Shown: positions 15,840-22,897 of the stretch, piece after piece
How positions within the stretch are numbered: position 1 is the first letter of the stretch
Layout of the letters: each line of letters opens with the position of its first letter
Assembly: GCA_020850835.1 (NCBI GenBank)
Contig: JADZDX010000096.1
Span: 1 to 34,658 of the forward strand
Origin: Fimbriimonadaceae bacterium
GTDB taxonomy: Bacteria > Armatimonadota > Fimbriimonadia > Fimbriimonadales > Fimbriimonadaceae
Direction of reading: 5' to 3'
DNA: 34,658 nucleotides
The notes under the pieces: model-generated
What the model saw: only the letters and a program-made list of their open reading frames with translations
Databases searched by the model: none
What the model was told of the DNA's origin: nothing
Made by a program: the position numbers and the translations under genes

Positions 15840-16960
15840 CCAGGGTTGGGTTCGCTGGACCGAGCGTCCGGTCGGACGTGTTGGTGACGGTTGAAGACGC
15901 TCCTGCCTTGAATGTTCAGGTGGAGAGTACGGTGTATGCCATGTACGGTGACGAGATTCGGGCCCAGGCCTTGGCGATATTGAATGCCATTGGAAACCCT
16001 CCGCTGCAGGTCTTGCTGGAAGACTCGGGCGCCCTGCCGTTCATGATTCAAGCACGACTGGAGGCGGCACTTGTAAAGCATCTAGGTGGGGACCTACCCG
16101 CCCTGGCTGGCCCGCAGCGAGAACCAAAACGAGACCGGCTCCGCCGGAGCCGGCTATACATTCCCGGGAACCAGCCGAAATTCATGCCGAATGCCGGCAT
16201 TTATGGGGCTGACTGTTTGATTCTTGACCTAGAGGATTCCGTCCCAATATCCGAGAAGCATGCGGCAAGATCCATGGTGCGCCATGCCCTCGCAACCCTA
16301 GACTTCGGTGTTTCAGAGGTCATGGTGAGGATCAATTCTGGTGACTTGGGCGATCAGGATTTAGCGGCGATAGCCGCCTGTAGCCCAGAGGTTATCGTCG
16401 TTCCGAAGGTTGAGTCTCCCGATGACCTAAGAGCGGTAGCTGCTCGGTTGGATGAACTGGAATCACCAGCCAATATTGTTGCCATTCTCGAAACCAGCCT
16501 AGGTGTTCAGCGGGCCTACGAAATTGCCACCGCGACGCCCCGGCTGATTGCTATATCACCTGGTGTGGAGGATTACCTAGCCGATCTTCGCGCGACCGAC
16601 CGAGAAGCCACCGTTTGGGCGCATGGAGCAATCTTGAATGCTTGCCGTGCCGCTAGGATCAGCCCTCTTGCCTCGGTCACGGCAGAAATTCATGAGCCAG
16701 AACGAATTGAGGGCTATGCATACAAGATGGCCTGTTACGGCTTTGATGGGGTTGGCTGCCTCCACCCCGGTCAAATTGCTCCCGTGCACCGAGGGTTCGC
16801 CCCAACAGAAGAGGTGCTAGAAGAGGCTCGTGATGTAGTCATCGAATTCGAGCGTGCAATAGGCTCTGGTCAGGGCGCGATCAGGGTTCACGGACGCATG
16901 GTGGATGAGCCGGTCTATCAGCGTGCTCTGCAAACTTTGCAGCGAGGGAGTACGCGTTGA
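15815..16960 (+). CDS. Citrate lyase-like fusion: CitD acyl carrier + CitE beta subunit
   Basis: The first about 90 residues resemble the citrate lyase acyl carrier CitD (VGFAGPSVRSDVLVTV..., YGDEIRAQALAIL, DDSGAL-like LEDSGALP, ARLEAAL). After a basic linker follows the CitE/HpcH lyase barrel (RSRLYIPGNQPKF, LILDLEDSVP with acidic metal ligands, VPKVESPDDL, AILETSLGV, GCLHPGQI). CitD and CitE are normally separate proteins. In CitD the prosthetic group sits on a Ser in a SGD/SSD motif; here the sequence reads VRSD, so the serine is one place later. Starts are uncertain: ATG 15815, TTG 15803, or TTG 15830, which has GGAGGT just before it and gives the usual CitD N-terminal length. It overlaps the GH127 gene. 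Confidence 0.85.
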   Translation: MVGGRLAITRVGFAGPSVRSDVLVTVEDAPALNVQVESTVYAMYGDEIRAQALAILNAIGNPPLQVLLEDSGALPFMIQARLEAALVKHLGGDLPALAGPQREPKRDRLRRSRLYIPGNQPKFMPNAGIYGADCLILDLEDSVPISEKHAARSMVRHALATLDFGVSEVMVRINSGDLGDQDLAAIAACSPEVIVVPKVESPDDLRAVAARLDELESPANIVAILETSLGVQRAYEIATATPRLIAISPGVEDYLADLRATDREATVWAHGAILNACRAARISPLASVTAEIHEPERIEGYAYKMACYGFDGVGCLHPGQIAPVHRGFAPTEEVLEEARDVVIEFERAIGSGQGAIRVHGRMVDEPVYQRALQTLQRGSTR

Positions 16961-18501
16961 ACAAGAATCTTGCTGGGCGTGCGGTGCCTTCTGAAGCCAA
17001 TGGAAGGATCCTTTCTCCTTATCAGGGCGTTGGTGGATTCAAGCCATCGGGTAGGCATGCGGGACCGCCCATTAAGAGGGGGGCGGACTTTCCTGGGAAT
17101 GGGGATAAGAGAACGCTAAATTTGAAGGAAGCTCTCGTTAGAGCTGGCCTGAAAGATGGAATGACTGTTTCGACCCATCATCATTTTCGAAACGGTGACT
17201 TTCTTGCCGAGCAGTTGTTTTCTGCCGCGCATGAACTTGGCATCAAGAATTTGACATGGTTTCCATCGGCAGTCTTTCCCTGTCATGAGCCGTTAATTAG
17301 GTTCATTGAGGCGGGGACGATTCACCACATCGAGGGAAGTCTTAATGGACCGCTGGGCGCTTATGCTTCGCAGGGCAAAATGCCGGGGCTGGGCGTCCTG
17401 CGGTCCCATGGGTCTCGGTACCGCGCCCTTCAGGACGGTGACCTCCGTGTGGATATCGCCGTAATTGCCGCTCCCAGTTGCGACCCTTTTGGGAATATGA
17501 CAGGTGCGACTGGGCCTTCGGCGTGTGGGGTATTGGGCTTTGCGGTCGCCGATGCCCAGTATGCCGACCACGTAATTGCCGTTACCGATAACCTTGTACC
17601 GTTCCCCTGTGCTCCATGGCAAATCTCTGGCAATCTGGTGGACCAAGTTGTGGTAGCAGAGCGCATCGGTGACCCCACGCAAATTGTTAGCGGTACCACC
17701 CAGATTACGCGCTCGCCCGAAAGGCTTCGTATCGCCGAATTGGCTACCCAATTCGTGAAGGCGGCCGGAGTCCTTCGCGATGGATGGTCCTTCCAGGCTG
17801 GAGCAGGCGGAACCTCGCTAGCGTTTACGGTGTTTGTCGCCGATGAAATGCGGCGCGGTGGGATTAGAGCTGGCTTTGTCCGGGGCGGGAGCACCGCGGT
17901 CGTAGTGAAGATGTTAGAAGACGGCTTGACACCCGTGATTTTGGATGGGCAGACGTTTGATCTTGATGGAGTCAGTTCCGTGCGCGAAAATCCTGGTCAC
18001 GTCATGACATCTCCGTTCAACAGTTACAACTACCACGGGAAGGGAAATATCGCAACGATGCTCGACGTAGCCATCCTAGGTGCCACAGAGGTTGACCTGA
18101 ACTTCAATGCCAATGTTGTGAGCCATAGCGATGGCCAGCTACTTCATGGCATCGGAGGATGGCAGGACGCCCTCTTTAGTAAGTGCACGATCTTGGCTGT
18201 GCCGACCTTCAGAAACCGGGTCCCCATAATTCGGGACCAACTCACCACAATGTGTGGCCCAGGAGAGCTGGTCGACGTTGTAGTTACGGAGCGTGGCATT
18301 GCCATAAATCCTCGACGTCAAGATTTGATGGACGCCGTTCAAGGTTCTGATCTCCCAATTCGTTCCCTTGAAGAGCTAAAGGCTGGTGCAGAGGCCCTCT
18401 GCGGAGGGCCCGGGAGGACAGTGTCACCAAATGGTGAGCCAGTCGCAGTCGTTACTTGGGTTGACGGAACGGCCCTCGACACTCTTTACAAAACCTCATG
18501 A
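16957..18501 (+). CDS. citF: Citrate lyase alpha subunit-like acyltransferase (CitF)
   Basis: A 514-residue CoA-transferase-fold protein matching the citrate lyase alpha chain, which swaps acetyl for citryl on the acyl carrier. Family landmarks are VSTHHHFRNGD near residue 70, IEGSLNGPLGAY, APSCDPFGNMTG, GAGGTSLAF, GFVRGGSTAVVVKMLE, FNSYNYHGKGNIATMLD, and the end VVTWVDGTALDTLYK. The start is TTG 16957 overlapping the TGA of the CitD-CitE gene; no other start exists for about 70 codons, and that N-terminal region carries the conserved GRILSPYQGVGGFKP segment. No citC, citX or citG lies in the window, so maturation must come from elsewhere or work differently. Confidence 0.9.
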   Translation: MNKNLAGRAVPSEANGRILSPYQGVGGFKPSGRHAGPPIKRGADFPGNGDKRTLNLKEALVRAGLKDGMTVSTHHHFRNGDFLAEQLFSAAHELGIKNLTWFPSAVFPCHEPLIRFIEAGTIHHIEGSLNGPLGAYASQGKMPGLGVLRSHGSRYRALQDGDLRVDIAVIAAPSCDPFGNMTGATGPSACGVLGFAVADAQYADHVIAVTDNLVPFPCAPWQISGNLVDQVVVAERIGDPTQIVSGTTQITRSPERLRIAELATQFVKAAGVLRDGWSFQAGAGGTSLAFTVFVADEMRRGGIRAGFVRGGSTAVVVKMLEDGLTPVILDGQTFDLDGVSSVRENPGHVMTSPFNSYNYHGKGNIATMLDVAILGATEVDLNFNANVVSHSDGQLLHGIGGWQDALFSKCTILAVPTFRNRVPIIRDQLTTMCGPGELVDVVVTERGIAINPRRQDLMDAVQGSDLPIRSLEELKAGAEALCGGPGRTVSPNGEPVAVVTWVDGTALDTLYKTS

Positions 18502-19634
18502 TCTCCACCCTGCTTCTGCTGTCAATCAAGGCCGACTCTGTAGGCTTTGATCGTGCCCGCCTCGCTCAGGTCTCAGCCAGAATGGCTCAATTCGTGCGCG
18601 AAAACGAACTTGCGGGGGTGGTAACCCTGGTTCGTCGCAAGGGTAAGGATGTACTTTTTGAGGCTCAGGGTAACGCGACTATGGACCCTCTCAGAAAGAT
18701 GGAGAAGGACACCGTTTTTCAAGTCATGTCCATGACCAAGCCGATCACGGCAACGGCCGTCATGATTTGTGCAGAGCGGGGCCTTTTGAATCTGGATGAT
18801 CGGGTGGAGCAGTACATTCCTGCTCTCGCCAACTTGCAATTGCGGCAACCGGACGGAGGTATGAAACGACCGGCAAGCGGGATCACGATCAGGAATCTGC
18901 TCACACATACAAGCGGCCTGTCAAGTAGTGATCCAGGTGGACTTGATGACGATTCGAAAAGGAAGCTGGACCTAGCCGAGTATGTGAGCCGATTTGGCTC
19001 AGACCCACTCGGCTTTGAACCGGGATCTCAGATCAGCTATAGCGGGCCAGGGATTACTATTGCGGGGCGCATCGTTGAGATTGTGACGAAGCGGCGGTTT
19101 GAGGAGTTTTTGCAACAAGAAGTCTTCGACAAACTCTCGATGCGGGATACCACCTTCTTTGCTCCAAACTCGTTTGTGAAACGCTTGGCCCGAATGTACT
19201 GGTTTGAAGACGGTCGGTGGAAGACCTCATCAGAGGACCCCATGCGTCCAGGAGCTAGGTTTGCCAATCCTGCTGGTGGTCTCTATTCAACGGCCAGCGA
19301 CATGGCCACTTTCATTCAGAGCTTCGTTGATGGCAAGGGCAGGCTCCTTTCTCCACGATCAATCCACGCTATGACAACTTTGCAGACAGGAAATCTCCTG
19401 AGCGATGGGGCTGATTTGCAGGGCTATGGTCTTGGGTTTTCGGTGATTCGTCATCCTGCCGGGAGTCCAACTCTTCGACCGGCGGGGTCATTTGGTCATA
19501 CCGGGGCGTTCGGAACGGAGTACTGGGCAGACCCAGCAACCAAATGTGTGGTGGTCTATATGAGCCAGAGTTTCAACAGTCGCCCGAGAAAGACGTTTAA
19601 TACGATGGTCAACGCGGCCTTTGTCGGGCCCTAG
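18498..19634 (+). CDS. Beta-lactamase/DD-peptidase-fold serine hydrolase
   Basis: A 378-residue serine hydrolase of the class C beta-lactamase/esterase family. The active-site motifs are SMTK (78-81, nucleophile Ser78 and Lys81), YSG (181-183, a variant of YxN) and HTG (334-336, in place of KTG). The HTG form and the THTSG segment are typical of esterase-like or D-amino-acid amidase members and not true beta-lactamases. The N-terminus MISTLLLLSIKA is a short, weak export signal at best. The ATG overlaps the citF stop (ATGA), making it the last gene of the coupled operon. It may remove an ester-linked group from the operon's substrate; this is inference. Confidence 0.88.
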   Translation: MISTLLLLSIKADSVGFDRARLAQVSARMAQFVRENELAGVVTLVRRKGKDVLFEAQGNATMDPLRKMEKDTVFQVMSMTKPITATAVMICAERGLLNLDDRVEQYIPALANLQLRQPDGGMKRPASGITIRNLLTHTSGLSSSDPGGLDDDSKRKLDLAEYVSRFGSDPLGFEPGSQISYSGPGITIAGRIVEIVTKRRFEEFLQQEVFDKLSMRDTTFFAPNSFVKRLARMYWFEDGRWKTSSEDPMRPGARFANPAGGLYSTASDMATFIQSFVDGKGRLLSPRSIHAMTTLQTGNLLSDGADLQGYGLGFSVIRHPAGSPTLRPAGSFGHTGAFGTEYWADPATKCVVVYMSQSFNSRPRKTFNTMVNAAFVGP

Positions 19635-19639
19635 GCGGC

Positions 19640-20542
19640 TCAGAGAAGGTCGCCGGCAAGGCCACGGAGCTCATCCAGTGAGGGCATTGACTCCACGGCA
19701 CCGTGCCTCGTCGTACTGAGTGCGGCTACCGCATTTGCAAGAGGAATGGCATTGGCTAGCTCGCGACCCGATGCGAGGAAGTGAGCCAACGCACCGTTGA
19801 ATGAATCTCCCGCTGCTACCGTATCTACCGTCGGAACTTCAAAAGCGGGGAAGTGCTGACTACCCGCATCCGACACCCAAACACACCCCTTTGCCCCCAG
19901 AGTCACAATAATGTTCTTGACGCCGACGTCAAGAAGCGCACGGGATGCAGTGACGCAGGCTTGTTGATCCGTAGGGGCAATGCCCGTTAGGCCTTGCAGT
20001 TCGGTCTCGTTCGGGGTCAGGGCAAAGCAACGCGGAAAGATCTCAGGTGGTAAGGCTTGAGCGGGCGCCGGGTTGAGGATGAAGCAATCTGATTGGGCTG
20101 CAGCTAAGACGGTCGCCATTGGCACCTCCAACTGGCAAAGGGTCACCTTGGGCCGGAAATGTCCAACAGCCGATGTCACTTGGGCGGGAGTAACACCCGA
20201 GTTCGCGCCCGGTGCTACGACGATCATGTTGGCCCCATCATCGGCAACGATAACGCATGCGGTGCCCGACCTTTGCCCCTGGAGAACCTGCAAACGCTCA
20301 GTTCCAACTCTGGATTGCTGCAGGGCTTCCGCCAGCACGACGCCCTCAGCATCATCACCGATGCAGCCGACGAACTCAACCTGTCCACCTAATGCCCCCA
20401 CTGCGGAAGCTTGATTGGCTCCCTTACCACCGGGGTGGGTTGAAAACTCCCCGCCTAAGAGAGTTTGACCAAGGACGGGGAGCTGTTTTGTCCGAAAGAC
20501 CAAGTCAAGGTTAATACTGCCGACGACAAGAACCGGAATCAC
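19640..20542 (-). CDS. rbsK: Ribokinase (PfkB-family sugar kinase)
   Basis: A 300-residue PfkB-family kinase with ribokinase-type motifs: N-terminal VVGSINLDLV, substrate motif HPGGKGANQA (GGKGAN at 38-43), NPAPAQ, LTPNETE, and the C-terminal anion hole and catalytic motif DTVAAGDSFNGAL (catalytic Asp246). It would phosphorylate D-ribose or a close sugar at O5. The start is GTG 20542, since the conserved strand begins at once. The gene converges on the serine hydrolase (5 bp between stops). Its start is about 95 bp from the strong operator at 20637-20660, so it may belong to the same regulon. The pairing with an ADP-ribosylglycohydrolase-fold enzyme makes ribose release a reasonable idea. Confidence 0.92.
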   Translation of the reverse strand: MIPVLVVGSINLDLVFRTKQLPVLGQTLLGGEFSTHPGGKGANQASAVGALGGQVEFVGCIGDDAEGVVLAEALQQSRVGTERLQVLQGQRSGTACVIVADDGANMIVVAPGANSGVTPAQVTSAVGHFRPKVTLCQLEVPMATVLAAAQSDCFILNPAPAQALPPEIFPRCFALTPNETELQGLTGIAPTDQQACVTASRALLDVGVKNIIVTLGAKGCVWVSDAGSQHFPAFEVPTVDTVAAGDSFNGALAHFLASGRELANAIPLANAVAALSTTRHGAVESMPSLDELRGLAGDLL

Positions 20543-20590
20543 TCCCCGATGTTACACCGGAATTGTCCCCGCATAACTACTAGAATCAAC

Positions 20591-20605
20591 CATCAAACCT
20601 TGGTC
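20591..20605. promoter_or_regulatory. Degenerate second operator-like site
   Basis: The sequence ATCAAACCTTGGTC (within 20592-20605) matches lacI operator 2 (ACCAAACCTTTGGTC) apart from one substitution and one missing T. It covers the -35 box of the 20703 gene and lies between the two divergent genes. It may be an auxiliary site for looping or a decayed copy. Confidence 0.35.
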
Positions 20606-20627
20606 GGCGAAAGCCCTGTGTTATACT
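20600..20627 (+). promoter_or_regulatory. Promoter of the dockerin-tailed protein gene
   Basis: -35 TTGGTC (20600-20605), 16-bp spacer, -10 TATACT (20622-20627). Predicted transcription start near 20634, immediately before the operator palindrome, so repressor binding would block the start of transcription. Confidence 0.6.
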
Positions 20628-20636
20628 AAAATCAGA

Positions 20637-20660
20637 ACTTGACCAAATGTTTGGTCAAGT
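20637..20660. promoter_or_regulatory. LacI-family operator, site 3 (longest palindrome)
   Basis: Perfect inverted repeat with 11-bp arms (ACTTGACCAAA and TTTGGTCAAGT) around a TG centre. Its core TTGACCAAA-NN-TTTGGTCAA contains sites 1 and 2. It lies about 15 kb from the lacI gene, at the predicted start of transcription of the 20703 gene. Confidence 0.87.
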
Positions 20661-20661
20661 C

Positions 20662-20682
20662 GTTGAGCGAAGTCGCTCCAAC
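20662..20682 (+). other. 5' UTR hairpin
   Basis: GTTGAGCG-AAGT-CGCT-C-CAAC: an 8-bp stem with one bulged C and a 4-nt loop, in the leader between the operator and the ATG at 20703. No clear Shine-Dalgarno sequence follows. It may influence mRNA stability or translation. Confidence 0.35.
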
Positions 20683-20702
20683 AGTTTCGTTGGTGAACAA
20701 GA

Positions 20703-21857
20703 ATGAACAAGAGTCTTACACTCGTTATGGCGCTGTGCGCCTGCGCGCTGGTACGCGCCCAAGTCATCGCTACCGATAATGCAGAGCATTCAGCCTACAC
20801 GGTCAACGCGACCTACAATGCGATCAATGGGGGAACAGGAGCCTGGGATCCCGCCGGTTGGGTTGCGGAGGGCTGGGAAGCCGGCGACCGTCCGCTGGTA
20901 AAGGCGGTGAGCCCCTCTCTGAATATGGGTACCCAAGTCTTCACCACTAATGCGGCAGTCGGCGGCGGAGCCGACTCGAAGCGAAAGCTTCAGAGTGGTA
21001 TCCCCATAGGGAGCACCGTTACATGGCGAATGATGATTGACCCTGCTTGCTCAGCTGGCGAATTCTATCTTGATGTCCGTTCGGGACAGCCAGGCTCATC
21101 AGGGCAACGCGATATGCTGCTGCTAATTGGCGAGGTGGGGGCTAACTGGCGAGTCTATGCAAAGTATGGCGGCATCGAAATGTCAACCTTGTTTTCGACT
21201 CCCTTTACCCTTGGCGAGCGGGTTGATGGTTCAATGACGATCACGGGACTCAACACTTGGCAGATGACCTTGACCCCATTTGGCGGGTCTCCTTCGACGA
21301 TTTCGGGCGAATTTCGTACTACGGATCAACTGGTGCAAGTATTGAACTTCTCAAACTTTGGCCTAAACGGCGACGCCTATTTCAACAATATTAGCGTTAA
21401 CGGTCCAGCCCCAGCCAATCAGACCCTAACGGGCAACCTGATCTTGGGTGATACCGCCTTCAGTGGTGCGAGCACTCGCAACATCGCCTACACGGTGATG
21501 CAGGGCACGACGACCTTGGCCAGCGGTTCGGTTACGGCTTCGGCTAGTAGCAGTGCCCTGAGCATTGATGTCCCGGCTTCGGCTACGGGGGCAGCTGAAC
21601 TCGTCCTAGATGGTTCCTCGTTCCTGAAGCGGGTTGTATCTATCAACCTGACGGGTTCGAACCAAGCGATTGGTAATGCAACAATGCAGAACGGTGACGT
21701 TGACGGTACCGGCGAAGTTGACGCGGCTGATATTGATCAAGTCATTGCGGCCTTCGGCAATATGGGCGACAACGTTGAAGACGTTGATGTCTCCGACGAG
21801 GTTGATGCAGCTGACATTGACATTGTCATCGCCAACTTCGGCGGCATGGACGACTAA
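20703..21857 (+). CDS. Secreted protein with dockerin-type C-terminal repeats, paralogue of the 4484 protein
   Basis: A 384-residue exported protein. The signal peptide is MNKSLTLVMALCACALVRAQ. Residues about 25 to 235 are the same beta domain as in the PEP-CTERM protein at 4484 (YTVNATYNAINGGTGAW, SKRKLQSG, QRDMLL, NGDAYFNNIS). A second beta domain follows (about 240 to 330, LTGNLILGDTAFSG...), of the kind often placed before dockerins in this phylum. The end holds two calcium-binding loops, DVDGTGEVDAAD and DVDVSDEVDAAD, each followed by ID.VIA.FG.M, a type I dockerin pattern. No PEP-CTERM signal is present. The LacI-type operator at its promoter ties it to the 4484 gene and to lacI. Confidence 0.87.
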   Translation: MNKSLTLVMALCACALVRAQVIATDNAEHSAYTVNATYNAINGGTGAWDPAGWVAEGWEAGDRPLVKAVSPSLNMGTQVFTTNAAVGGGADSKRKLQSGIPIGSTVTWRMMIDPACSAGEFYLDVRSGQPGSSGQRDMLLLIGEVGANWRVYAKYGGIEMSTLFSTPFTLGERVDGSMTITGLNTWQMTLTPFGGSPSTISGEFRTTDQLVQVLNFSNFGLNGDAYFNNISVNGPAPANQTLTGNLILGDTAFSGASTRNIAYTVMQGTTTLASGSVTASASSSALSIDVPASATGAAELVLDGSSFLKRVVSINLTGSNQAIGNATMQNGDVDGTGEVDAADIDQVIAAFGNMGDNVEDVDVSDEVDAADIDIVIANFGGMDD

Positions 21858-21886
21858 GTCTAGCCCCTCCAGTGATCAACAAGTAG

Positions 21887-21913
21887 GGCCCCAGGAGTAA
21901 TCCTGGGGCTTTC
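21887..21913. terminator. Rho-independent terminator between convergent genes
   Basis: GGCCCCAGGA-GTAA-TCCTGGGGCT: a 10-bp GC-rich stem (one G-T pair) with a tetraloop, followed by TTTC on the plus strand. It lies 29 bp after the dockerin-protein stop and 6 bp after the E1 beta stop on the other strand, so it may serve both. Confidence 0.75.
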
Positions 21914-21916
21914 AAC

Positions 21917-22897
21917 TCAATTAAGCCTTTGGACCGCTTCGATGACATTCGCCTCATTGGGAATGCACTCAAGTTCGAGCACTCTGCTATAGGGCATCGG
22001 GACGTTTAGGCCGCCCACCCGCGCAACTGGGGCATCGAGCTCATCGAAGCACTGTTCACCGATACGAGCGGCGATCTCTGCCCCAAAGCTTCCGGACTTC
22101 CAGTCTTCGTACACGACGACCGCACGATGGGTCTTCGCCACGCTCGCAAAGATCGTCTCCGTATCAAGGGGAAGCAATGACCGGACATCAATCACCTCAC
22201 AATGGATGCCCCGCGCTTCTAACTCCTCGGCCGCTTTTTCGCAGACGCTCACCATTCGGCTGTAGGCGATGAGAGACACATCCGTGCCCTGGCGGGCAAT
22301 TCGCGCCTTACCGAAAGGAACGGAGAAGCCACTATTTAACTCGATATCTCCCTTGACGCCATATAGGCCGGGGTTTTCGGTGAAGATGACGGGATTGTCG
22401 TCATGAATAGCGGTTCGCAGCATGCCGTACGCATCTTCTGCTGTAGCGGGGGCAACGACCTTCAGGCCTGGAGTATGGGCATACCACCCCTCCATGCTGT
22501 GGCTGTGCTGCGCGCTGAGCTGATTCGCCGCTCCACCGGGGCCACGGACAACGAGCGGCACCTTTGCTTGACCACCCGTCATGTAATGAATTTTCGCGGC
22601 ATGGTTGATGATTTGATCCAGCGCTAGGATGGAGAAGCTCATCGTCATCATCTCGACGATGGGCCGCAGTCCAGTCATCGCGGCTCCGATCGCAATGCCC
22701 GTGAAACCGGGTTCTACGATAGGTGTGTCAATGATCCGCTTGGGGCCGAACTTATCAAAGAGCCCCTGAGTGACCCGGAAGGTACCTTGATACCGGCCAA
22801 TGTCTTCACCCATGACGAAGACATTTTGATCTGCCTCCATCTCTTCAATGATGCAGGCCCGCAGGGCTTCGCGGTAAGTAAGATTAACGGTCGGCAT
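21917..22897 (-). CDS. pdhB: 2-oxoacid (pyruvate) dehydrogenase E1 component, beta subunit
   Basis: A 326-residue transketolase-family subunit that with the alpha chain decarboxylates a 2-oxoacid, probably pyruvate, and passes the acyl group to the lipoyl E2. Typical features are LTYREALR, the thiamine-contacting EDIGRYQGTFRVTQGL, DTPIVEPGFTGIAIGAAMTGLRPIVE, RGPGGAANQLSAQHSHSMEGWY, and the C-terminal DVRSLLPLDTETI and VYEDWKSGSFGAEIAARI. The ATG overlaps the alpha stop as TAATG, so the two are coupled. E2 and E3 are not in the window. Branched-chain substrate use cannot be excluded, but pyruvate fits best. Confidence 0.93.
   Translation of the reverse strand: MPTVNLTYREALRACIIEEMEADQNVFVMGEDIGRYQGTFRVTQGLFDKFGPKRIIDTPIVEPGFTGIAIGAAMTGLRPIVEMMTMSFSILALDQIINHAAKIHYMTGGQAKVPLVVRGPGGAANQLSAQHSHSMEGWYAHTPGLKVVAPATAEDAYGMLRTAIHDDNPVIFTENPGLYGVKGDIELNSGFSVPFGKARIARQGTDVSLIAYSRMVSVCEKAAEELEARGIHCEVIDVRSLLPLDTETIFASVAKTHRAVVVYEDWKSGSFGAEIAARIGEQCFDELDAPVARVGGLNVPMPYSRVLELECIPNEANVIEAVQRLN

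Noticed and set aside
17430-17894. Long minus-strand frames opposite citF
   Set aside because: They mirror the codon pattern of citF, show no domain and have no ribosome site; citF is certain.
19487-19496. TTTGGTCAT half-site inside the serine hydrolase gene
   Set aside because: Only one operator arm is present and it lies within coding sequence with no promoter.
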